Shown piece after piece: positions 57,789-64,000 of a stretch of 64,000 bases of DNA (positions are counted from its first letter, which is position 1; each line of letters begins with the position of its first letter). The DNA is taken from positions 558,001 to 622,000 of the forward strand of contig CBDEGP010000001.1 in assembly GCA_965237875.1 (NCBI GenBank), given 5' to 3'. A program made the translations under genes and the position numbers. Origin of the DNA: DAOUJI01 sp965237875. GTDB taxonomy: Bacteria > Chloroflexota > Dehalococcoidia > Lucifugimonadales > JAGWBF01. The notes under the pieces were generated by a model that worked only from the letters and a program-made list of their open reading frames with translations, did not search any database and had not been told where the DNA came from.

Positions 57789-58271
57789 GTGGCCGCTCTT
57801 GCCGATAAGCACGTGGACATCTATACCGACGGCGCCTGCCTGGGCAACCCTGGTCCCGGCGGCTACGGCGTAGTCCTGCTCAACGGCCGGCATCGCAAGG
57901 AGCTTTCAGGCGGGTTCAGTCTGACCACCAATAACCGCATGGAGATTATGGCGGCCATCAAAGGTCTGGAGGAGCTTGAGGAGCGATGCTCGGTCAGCCT
58001 CTACAGCGACTCCCAGTATGTGGTCAACGCCGTAAGCAAAGGTTGGGCCAAACGCTGGCAGGCCAACGGATGGAGGCGCAACTCCAAGGGCGACAAGGCC
58101 CTCAACCCCGACTTGTGGGAGAAGATGCTGGACCTGTGCGACAAGCACGACGTCACGTTCAAGTGGGTCAGGGGACACGCAGGAAACAAGGAGAATGAGC
58201 GGTGCGACCGTCTGGCCGTAGGCTCCGCCAAGATGAAGGGGCTGCCGGCTGACCCAGGGTACACCCGCTGA
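57789..58271 (+). CDS. rnhA: Ribonuclease HI
   Basis: Degrades RNA in RNA-DNA hybrids. 160 aa. Catalytic residues are visible: Asp in IYTDGACLGNPGPGG, Glu in NNRMEIMAAI, Asp in LYSDSQYVV, and Asp in ENERCDRLA with the flexible-loop His in RGHAGN. The open frame runs back into moaA, but GTG 57789 has GGAGG overlapping the moaA stop and matches the family start. Its place between moaA and moaC is probably only organisational. Confidence 0.94.
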   Translation: MAALADKHVDIYTDGACLGNPGPGGYGVVLLNGRHRKELSGGFSLTTNNRMEIMAAIKGLEELEERCSVSLYSDSQYVVNAVSKGWAKRWQANGWRRNSKGDKALNPDLWEKMLDLCDKHDVTFKWVRGHAGNKENERCDRLAVGSAKMKGLPADPGYTR

Positions 58272-58281
58272 AGGCGTGAGC

Positions 58282-58797
58282 ATGGACGTAGACAACAGGA
58301 CGGAAACATCGGACGGCGAGGGGTCGAAGCTCACGCACCTGGACTCCCAAGGAGCCGCCTCAATGGTGGACGTAGGCGCCAAGGCCGTCACGGACCGGGA
58401 GGCGGTGGCCGGAGGATTCGTCTCCATGGAGCGGAACACGCTGCGCCTCATCAGCGAAGGGCTGATGAAGAAGGGGGACGTGCTTACAGTCGCCCGCATC
58501 GCCGGAATCATGGGAGGCAAGCAGACCTCCAACCTGATTCCCCTATGCCATCCCATCCCCCTCGACAATATCAGCGTGGACCTGGAGTTGGACGAGGCCC
58601 GGGGAGGCGTCAACATAACCGCCGCCGCCAGGACCTCCTACAAGACGGGCGTGGAAATGGAGGCCCTCACGGCCGTCGCCGTGGCCGCTCTGACCATATA
58701 CGACATGTGCAAGTCGGTGGACAGGGCGATGCGCATCCAGGACGTCCGGCTCCTGCGCAAGCGCGGGGGAAAAAGCGGCGACATAGACTTGGAGTAG
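58282..58797 (+). CDS. moaC: Cyclic pyranopterin monophosphate synthase MoaC
   Basis: Converts the MoaA product to cyclic pyranopterin monophosphate. 171 aa. KLTHLDSQGAASMVDVGAK, then GIMGGKQTSNLIPLCHPIPL, the catalytic TGVEMEALTAVAVAALTIYD and the Lys in YDMCKSVD are conserved. ATG 58282 follows AAGGCG; GTG 58276 is also possible. Ten bp after rnhA, and 4 bp before the metallohydrolase. Confidence 0.95.
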   Translation: MDVDNRTETSDGEGSKLTHLDSQGAASMVDVGAKAVTDREAVAGGFVSMERNTLRLISEGLMKKGDVLTVARIAGIMGGKQTSNLIPLCHPIPLDNISVDLELDEARGGVNITAAARTSYKTGVEMEALTAVAVAALTIYDMCKSVDRAMRIQDVRLLRKRGGKSGDIDLE

Positions 58798-58801
58798 CCC
58801 C

Positions 58802-59530
58802 GTGGAGATCGTCCCGGGGATTCATATGGTGGATGGTGTTTACGGCGGCAACGTCTACCTGCTTGCGGACCCGGACTCCCTGACCCTGGTGGATGCCGCG
58901 CTGCCGTTCAATACGGGCAGGATTCGCCGGTACATCGAGTCCATGGGACGCGCCGTCTCCGACGTGCGGCAGGTTGTCCTCACCCACTCCCATCCCGACC
59001 ACACGGGAAGCATCCGCGCTTTGTTCGGAGATTCGGGGGTCCAGGTCCTCGTCCATGAAGACGACACCCGCAGCGGCGGCTCAGGCCGGCGGCTCCACTA
59101 TCCGGGGCAGCTGATTTCCTTGCCGGGGAAGCTGCCCCTGCTGAGTCGAATCCATGCCCACGGCCGGCTGGAAGACGGGGCGGCGCTTCCCGCGTTGGGC
59201 GGAGTCAAAGTCCTGCACACCCCGGGGCATACACCCGGCAGCGTTTCTCTGCTGGATGAAAAGCGGGGAGTCCTTATTACTGGAGACATGCTCATCAGCG
59301 ACGGCAAGCGTTTTCACAGGCCCGTGCAGTTTCCAGGCACCGACTTCCGCGCCTACCGGAGGTCAATCGAGCGGATTGCTGCGCTGGACTTCGACACTGC
59401 GTGCGTCGGTCACGGGAAGCCCGTCGTGGGCGGAGCCAAAGCAAGCCTGGAACGGATGCTGGCAGGCTACACCTGGGCCCTGTTCCCTTGGCGGCTCATC
59501 CCCCGCCCCGCCAAAAAGGGCGGGGCCTAG
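58802..59530 (+). CDS. Metallo-beta-lactamase-fold hydrolase (glyoxalase II-like)
   Basis: 242 aa. The complete metal-binding set is present: THSHPDHTG, HTPGHTPGS, the Asp in LITGDMLI and the final His in VGHGKP. This matches the glyoxalase II-like branch; a thioester or lactone is a likely substrate, but it is not specified by sequence. GTG start 4 bp after moaC, so it ends the operon. The terminal RPAKKGGA is a basic tail. Confidence 0.9.
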   Translation: MEIVPGIHMVDGVYGGNVYLLADPDSLTLVDAALPFNTGRIRRYIESMGRAVSDVRQVVLTHSHPDHTGSIRALFGDSGVQVLVHEDDTRSGGSGRRLHYPGQLISLPGKLPLLSRIHAHGRLEDGAALPALGGVKVLHTPGHTPGSVSLLDEKRGVLITGDMLISDGKRFHRPVQFPGTDFRAYRRSIERIAALDFDTACVGHGKPVVGGAKASLERMLAGYTWALFPWRLIPRPAKKGGA

Positions 59531-59599
59531 GCGATCTGACTGTGACAACGTTGGTGATGTTCTGGCACACTCCGTCAATCGGGTGGAGACCTCTTGTCC

Positions 59600-60157
59600 T
59601 TATTCGTTGCTTTGCCCTGTCTTGCTTGCTTCCCAAAACTCATGTATCCGTGCTACGGAACCTGATGTCGTCTTGACACGCCGCAAGTTAGACGCCCAAG
59701 TTCGCCCCGGGTGCATGGTGTCCCACCAACTCCGCTCGCTGTTCCTCCTGCCTCTCCCTGGATCGTGGTCGCCGAACCCATCAAGACAGAGATTCCAGAC
59801 CGGACGGAAAAAGTCTATCAAGAACCGTTCCGCAAGCGTGATCCAGACCGGCTGAACCGCCAAGCGCCGGCACCAGAACTCGGCTGTATCCAGGTTTTCA
59901 GCTTGAGTGATTGACTTTGCATGTTCGGTAATCCGACGCTGTAGACTGGGTGCGTTAACATTGACGGCGTCCCCTTTTCGAGCTCCAAGCGGGATGGCCT
60001 TCCCGACGTAAATGGGGACCTCGCTGGTGGCAATCGGTGCGTAGACGGGCAAAGTTCCCGAATAATATAACGAGTAGATTCCGGGGCCTTCTATGCTTGA
60101 CGCCTCGTCCAATCGTACCTTGTTCTGTTTCATGAAGTGCAATACCAAGCCGGCCAT
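59600..60157 (-). CDS. Type II restriction endonuclease, Eco29kI-like (GIY-YIG)
   Basis: 185 aa. GPGIYSLYYSGTLPVYAPI and VPIYVGKAIPLGARKGD form the GIY-YIG nuclease core of the Eco29kI family; further on ERFLIDFFRPVWNLCLDGFG, then HDPGRG, SWWDTMHPGR and WA are typical. It should cut unmodified DNA at a site protected by the adjacent methylase; site unknown. The ATG at 60157 leaves out in-frame upstream codons (YDPLTYDNL) that look like the family N-terminus and overlap the methylase stop, so the real start may be a rare codon such as CTG 60175. Follows the methylase by 14 bp. Confidence 0.87.
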   Translation of the reverse strand: MAGLVLHFMKQNKVRLDEASSIEGPGIYSLYYSGTLPVYAPIATSEVPIYVGKAIPLGARKGDAVNVNAPSLQRRITEHAKSITQAENLDTAEFWCRRLAVQPVWITLAERFLIDFFRPVWNLCLDGFGDHDPGRGRRNSERSWWDTMHPGRTWASNLRRVKTTSGSVARIHEFWEASKTGQSNE

Positions 60158-60171
60158 GAGGTTGTCGTAGG

Positions 60172-61473
60172 TCAGGGGATCATAGAGAGTCGTGATGATC
60201 TCAGTTCCACAACCGATTCGTAGAGGCGGCCACTGCCCGGCACACGAGAGTCAACGATGCTGTTTCCGACCCGCTTGTGCCGTGGCTTATGGATCGCTAC
60301 CGTGTTCAACTCACATCGTTCGGCAATCTTCGCAAGGAACCGTTCGGTAGGAATGGGCACCCCCTGGAGGATGCTGTTCCCTATCACTACCAGAGCCGTA
60401 CCACCTGAACGAAGACACCATTTCGCTCCATTTAGGAATCGTGCGCAATCATTGAAGTATAGCGCAGCGTAATTTGCCCATCCCCGTCCTCCATAGAGGC
60501 CTTTGTCAGGGTTTTTCTGGCGTACTTCGGCGATCGTGTCCTCAATCTCATTATCGTTGACCGATGGGTCTAGTTCCACGGTGTCGAGTTCTCTTGCGTT
60601 TTGCCAATAGGTGCCGAAGTTCATGGACTCCAGACGTTTCAGGTCTCGCGGGGTGTTGCACAACCCAAGCCAGTAGAGATGGGGCCGGGTGTTCCGGTTG
60701 TAGTGGTAGTTGTTCAGGTACGGGGGTGAGGTCACTATCAAGTCAACGCTTCCCGACGACAGATTTCGATACCCGTCAAAGAACGATTGGGCGATTACCT
60801 GCGCATCCTTTCGATGGCTCCTCACACGCGTGCGTCGATACCAATCGGCGTCATCAGCCATCTGGGACAACTTCTCGGCGACGGTCTCGATCACTGGAAA
60901 GTCTGTCACGTCGGGACGCTGCGCCGTCGATTTACGCCCCAAGCTTGGCTCATAGGAGTAGTTCGAGTACTGCACCATAGTGGAAGCAAACGCAAGCTGG
61001 AACACGTCCGATAGGCAGGCGTCTATGTGCTGGTCAATGAAGTCTAGCGTCAACAAGACCTTCCTAAGCACCTTGGGACTATAGAACGGCGTTCGCGTGT
61101 GAAATCCGGCTGGGGGGGCCGTGTGAGGCTCGGACCCGTTAGTGTTCACGGTACGTCCGAAGGCGCAGAGTGTGCGAATGGCCTCGCGGAGCCCACTGGA
61201 ATCGATCCGATGCGCCTTGAGCTTGGTCCGGGCCGCGAATGTCGCGTAGGGGTTGATTTCGAAGCCAATCGCTTCATGCCCAGTGCGGTCGGCTTCAATC
61301 AGCGTTGTCCCCACACCTGCAAACGGATCAAGAACCACGCTTGGAGCGGTGGCATGGCGGTCTAGCGCTTCTTCAACGAAGGTCTTTGAGTACCCGGCGA
61401 TCCACGGCACCCACCGATGAAGGGGAGCTTCACGGTTTGCGGTAAAGGCCAGATCGCGAAAGTTGCCCGTCAC
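60172..61473 (-). CDS. Type II DNA amino-methyltransferase
   Basis: 433 aa. SAM motif I VVLDPFAGVGTTLIEADRTG lies near residue 45, preceded by a motif X-like PLHRWVPWIAGYSKTFV. The catalytic motif IV is TSPPYLNNYHYN near residue 245; SPPY is usual for N4-cytosine methylases. The 190 residues between carry the target-recognition part. It protects the host site from the partner nuclease. Eco29kI itself pairs with a C5-cytosine methylase, so an amino-methylase partner is notable. GTG start at 61473; first gene of the pair. Base composition is lower in GC than the neighbours. Confidence 0.9.
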   Translation of the reverse strand: MTGNFRDLAFTANREAPLHRWVPWIAGYSKTFVEEALDRHATAPSVVLDPFAGVGTTLIEADRTGHEAIGFEINPYATFAARTKLKAHRIDSSGLREAIRTLCAFGRTVNTNGSEPHTAPPAGFHTRTPFYSPKVLRKVLLTLDFIDQHIDACLSDVFQLAFASTMVQYSNYSYEPSLGRKSTAQRPDVTDFPVIETVAEKLSQMADDADWYRRTRVRSHRKDAQVIAQSFFDGYRNLSSGSVDLIVTSPPYLNNYHYNRNTRPHLYWLGLCNTPRDLKRLESMNFGTYWQNARELDTVELDPSVNDNEIEDTIAEVRQKNPDKGLYGGRGWANYAALYFNDCARFLNGAKWCLRSGGTALVVIGNSILQGVPIPTERFLAKIAERCELNTVAIHKPRHKRVGNSIVDSRVPGSGRLYESVVELRSSRLSMIP

Positions 61474-61824
61474 GACGCCCCCTGAATGATAGACTGATAT
61501 TGGCGGTTTTTTGAAGGCCTATCAGATGCCCTGTAGATCACAAGGCTTTTATTTAAGACATTGCCCCAAGGCTTGGGGGTTCCTCTGGTTACTTTAATGT
61601 ATTATTCGCCAATAAAATACCCTGTACTGTCATCCGAGTGAAGTGCAATAGCCCGAATAGGCGCCCGGATTGGTGATGACGATATGCAGAGTCCACATCG
61701 ACTAAACTTGGGTCCTCCGATCAAGATCACAACCGTCGAACGTCTGACCCTCTACCCGCAAAGCAGGGATTCTTCTACCACCAGCCGCACCCACTACCGT
61801 TGTCGCAGTAGCCGGTAGGTCTCC
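61474..61824. other. AT-rich intergenic stretch beside the restriction-modification genes
   Basis: No gene or known repeat. It is more AT-rich than the rest of the window (for example TTTATTTAAGACATTG at 61549) and contains CCCCAAGGCTTGGGG at 61573-61587, a 15-bp palindrome with a one-base centre. It may be the scar of acquisition of the restriction-modification pair, or contain its promoter. Confidence 0.5.
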
Positions 61825-62436
61825 CTAGGTTATGGTGTGGCGGGCTTCGAAGGCGGTGATCTTGTCCTCGTGCTGAAGGGTCAAGGCGATGTCGTCCAGG
61901 CCGTTCATCAGGCAGTTGCGGCGGAACTCGTGGGTCCCGGGATCGTTGTGGACCACGAAGCTGAAGCTTAGTCCTTCGTCGTCGGAGATGGTGCAGGTCT
62001 CCAAATCGACGGTCAGCTTGTAGCCGGGGCTTTTCAGGGCCTTCTCCATAAGCTGCTGCACCTGGTCCTCGGGCAGATGGGCGGGTACGATGCCGTTGTC
62101 GAAGCAGTTCTTGTGGAAGATGTCGGCAAAGCTGGGAGCGATGACCACGCGGAAACCGTAGTCCAGCAGGGCCCACGGGGCATGCTCGCGGGAGGAGCCG
62201 CAGCCGAAGTTGCGGCCTCCCACCAGGATGGTGGAGTCGGTGTATCCGTCCTGGTTCAGGATGAAGTCCGGCTTGGGGCTGCCGTCTTCGTTGAATCTCC
62301 AAGAAGAGAACAACGCGTCCTCGTATCCCGTGCGTTCGATGCGCTTCAGAAAGACGGCTGGGATAATCTGGTCGGTGTCCACGTTCACCCGGTCCAGGGG
62401 CAGCGCTGGTCCGGTGGTCTTGGTTATGGGTTCCAT
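61825..62436 (-). CDS. leuD: 3-isopropylmalate dehydratase small subunit
   Basis: Swivel subunit of isopropylmalate isomerase in leucine synthesis; works with LeuC. 203 aa, the longer bacterial type. DRVNVDTDQIIPAVFLKRIE, then ILVGGRNFGCGSSREHAPWA and FRVVIAPSFADIFHKNCFDN are diagnostic. Transcribed after leuC with a 97-bp gap. ATG start preceded by GAGGAGAG. Confidence 0.96.
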   Translation of the reverse strand: MEPITKTTGPALPLDRVNVDTDQIIPAVFLKRIERTGYEDALFSSWRFNEDGSPKPDFILNQDGYTDSTILVGGRNFGCGSSREHAPWALLDYGFRVVIAPSFADIFHKNCFDNGIVPAHLPEDQVQQLMEKALKSPGYKLTVDLETCTISDDEGLSFSFVVHNDPGTHEFRRNCLMNGLDDIALTLQHEDKITAFEARHTIT

Positions 62437-62533
62437 TTATGGCTCTCCTCTGCTAACGTCTTTTCCCCATCCTAACCTTCCCCCAGAGGCGTAAGGGACT
62501 TTGTGGGGGAGGAGCTTGGAGGCGAATGTCCGG

Positions 62534-63934
62534 CTACTTCCACTCCCTGATGTCCACGAAGTGGCCGGCGATGGCGGCGGCGGCGGCCATCTGAGGGCTG
62601 ACCAAGTGGGTGCGGCCGCCCTTGCCCTGACGCCCTTCGAAGTTGCGGTTGGATGTGGAGGCGCATCGCTCCCCCGGCTGGAGTATGTCGGGGTTCATGC
62701 CCAGGCACATGGAACAGCCGGCCTCCCGCCAGTCGAAACCGGCGTCCTTGAATATTCCGTCGATCCCTTCCTTCTCGGCCTGGAGCTTTATCAAGGTCGA
62801 ACCGGGCACCACCATGGCGTAGACGTTTGGGTTGACCCTCTTTCCCTTGACCACTTCGGCGGCGTTCCGCAAGTCTTCCAGCCTGGCATTGGTGCACGAT
62901 CCCAGGAAGACCCGGTCCAGCTTGATTTCCTGCATGGGCGTGTTGGGCTCGAGGCCCATGTATTCCAGCGCCCTGACGCCTGCCTCCCTCTGGTCTGAGT
63001 CGTCGAAGGAAGCGGGGTCGGGGACCCGCCCCGTTACGGGCACGACCATGCCGGGGTTGGTGCCCCAGGTCACCAGAGGCTCCAGAGAAGCCGCGTCCAC
63101 CTGCACTACCGTGTCGAATACGGCGTCGGCGTCGGACGGCAGGTCTCGCCAGCGTTCGACTGCAGAGTCGAAGTCCGTGCCTTGGGGGGCGTGGGGCCTG
63201 CCCCGGAGATATTCGAAGGTTGTGTCGTCGGGGGACACCATGCCCGCCCTCGCGCCGCCCTCGATGGTCATGTTGCAGACCGTCATCCGCCCTTCCATGG
63301 ACAGGGACCTGAGCGCCTCGCCGGTGTATTCGATGACGTGGCCGATGCCTCCGTTGACTCCGATGCGCCCGATGATTCCCAGCGCCAGGTCCTTGGCCGT
63401 GACTCCGAAGGGAAGCGGCCCTTCCACTCGAATCTCCATGGTCTTTTGCTTGGCCTGGACCAGACACTGGGTGGCAAGCGCTTGTTCGACCTGCGTGGTG
63501 CCGATGCCCAGGGCCAGGGCGCCGAAAGCTCCGTGGGTGGACGTGTGGCTGTCTCCGCAGACGATGGTCTTGCCCGGCTGCGTGTATCCCTGTTCGGGGC
63601 CGATAATGTGGACGATGCCCTGGTTGGCGCTGTTCATGTCGAACAGGGTTATCCCGAACTCCTTTGCATTCCGCGTCATGGCCTCCAGCTGCTTGCGGGA
63701 CATATCGTCGGCGATGGGCTGGGACCTGTCCGACGTCGGCACGTTATGGTCCACAGTGGCCACAGTCAGCTCGGGCCGCCGGACCTGTCTTCCGGCCACA
63801 CGCAGGCCGTCGAAAGCCTGGGGCGACGTGACCTCATGGACCAGGTGCAGGTCAATGTAAAGCAGGGTTGACTGGCCCGGCTCCTCGTGGACCACGTGGC
63901 TGTCCCAGATCTTATCAAACATGGTTTTGCCCAT
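62534..63934 (-). CDS. leuC: 3-isopropylmalate dehydratase large subunit
   Basis: Aconitase-family subunit carrying the 4Fe-4S cluster that isomerises 2- to 3-isopropylmalate. 466 aa. MGKTMFDKIWDSHVV, then GDSHTSTHGAFGALALGIGT, the cluster cysteines in FLGSCTN and AGCSMCLGMNPD, and STSNRNFEGRQG are present. The spacing matches LeuC rather than the archaeal HacA/LeuC2 type. ATG 63934 follows AGGAGG. leuD follows; leuA and leuB are not seen in the window. Confidence 0.97.
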   Translation of the reverse strand: MGKTMFDKIWDSHVVHEEPGQSTLLYIDLHLVHEVTSPQAFDGLRVAGRQVRRPELTVATVDHNVPTSDRSQPIADDMSRKQLEAMTRNAKEFGITLFDMNSANQGIVHIIGPEQGYTQPGKTIVCGDSHTSTHGAFGALALGIGTTQVEQALATQCLVQAKQKTMEIRVEGPLPFGVTAKDLALGIIGRIGVNGGIGHVIEYTGEALRSLSMEGRMTVCNMTIEGGARAGMVSPDDTTFEYLRGRPHAPQGTDFDSAVERWRDLPSDADAVFDTVVQVDAASLEPLVTWGTNPGMVVPVTGRVPDPASFDDSDQREAGVRALEYMGLEPNTPMQEIKLDRVFLGSCTNARLEDLRNAAEVVKGKRVNPNVYAMVVPGSTLIKLQAEKEGIDGIFKDAGFDWREAGCSMCLGMNPDILQPGERCASTSNRNFEGRQGKGGRTHLVSPQMAAAAAIAGHFVDIREWK

Positions 63935-63945
63935 GGGTGTGCCTC

Positions 63946-64000
63946 CTATTGGATCAAAGCGTCCAGGAATGTATGGGGGACCCCTTCACGTGAATCCCCG
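63946..64000 (-). CDS. C-terminal tail of a gene upstream of leuC (partial)
   Basis: The only open frame at the window edge reads GDSREGVPHTFLDALIQ and then stops at TAG (63946-63948), 11 bp before the leuC start, with the leuC ribosome site in between. The gene runs off the window. Position suggests another leucine-pathway gene in the same operon, but 17 residues do not allow identification. Confidence 0.4.
   Translation of the reverse strand, partial: GDSREGVPHTFLDALIQ

Noticed and set aside
62472..63871. Several 230-340 codon frames on both strands over leuC
   Set aside because: Shadows of leuC, which has all cluster cysteines in its own frame.

Overview
The window reads as a chromosomal piece of a GC-rich uncultured bacterium of the Chloroflexota, most likely Dehalococcoidia/SAR202-like. 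This is inference from gene content and protein style: several family III (CaiB/BaiF) CoA-transferases, an SDR and an esterase next to an MFS carrier, a cytosolic reductive-dehalogenase-like iron-sulfur protein, an archaeal-type (class V) fructose-bisphosphatase, a B12-dependent acyl-CoA mutase, and a huge secreted protein with the two-part NLNPGINLVSLP / GWNLVPV C-terminal module that I associate with this group. No rRNA or CRISPR array was seen; one tRNA-Lys is present.

Layout. 1-4.4 kb: dnaG-rpoD and a small zinc-ribbon gene. 4.5-11 kb: a truncated sortase-like fragment, a sortase, and a catabolic-looking set (CoA-transferase, SDR, esterase, MFS). 11-15.2 kb: DUF1800 and NHL proteins, then three low-GC accessory genes, the last one frameshifted. 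15.4-19.9 kb: tRNA-Lys, pyrG, a transaldolase-like gene, rho and a small coiled-coil membrane protein. 20-25.3 kb: a promoter, a structured leader with an intrinsic terminator, the 1081-aa secreted protein, tandem repeats, and a second surface protein with a membrane anchor. 25.7-31 kb: metallohydrolase/bioY diverging from hrcA, a lipoprotein, and an IS30 element. 31-38.5 kb: dnaJ-prmA-rsmE converging on argF-der-plsY-gpsA, then a FlK-like thioesterase. 38.5-41.6 kb: a pentapeptide-repeat/TIR protein and a two-gene DUF1828/DUF6978 cassette framed by 71-bp direct repeats. 41.6-50.5 kb: RdhA/QueG-like protein, ThDP enzyme, GxxExxY protein between direct repeats, modABC, a second CoA-transferase and an isocitrate lyase/PEP-mutase family enzyme. 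50.5-55.7 kb: sfsA, pyrF-DUF951, acyl-CoA mutase and class V FBPase. 56-59.5 kb: a tight rdgB-moaA-rnhA-moaC-metallohydrolase operon. 59.6-61.5 kb: a restriction-modification pair. 61.8-64 kb: leuD and leuC, with the tail of one more gene at the edge.

How it fits together. The core genes serve replication, transcription, translation, nucleotides, membrane lipid and leucine/arginine synthesis. Molybdate uptake (modABC) and molybdopterin synthesis (moaA, moaC) occur in the same window, which implies use of molybdoenzymes. CoA-transferases, ThDP enzyme, PEP-mutase family enzyme and acyl-CoA mutase suggest degradation of organic acids as CoA esters. The defence-like genes sit in two islands (38.5-41.6 and 59.6-61.5 kb).

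Intergenic DNA is unusually rich in repeats: a mosaic repeat of roughly 100-250 bp recurs at least seven times, together with REP-like palindromes, MITE-like inverted repeats and direct repeats around accessory genes. Most gene starts given here were moved from the longest open frame to the start with the best Shine-Dalgarno spacing.
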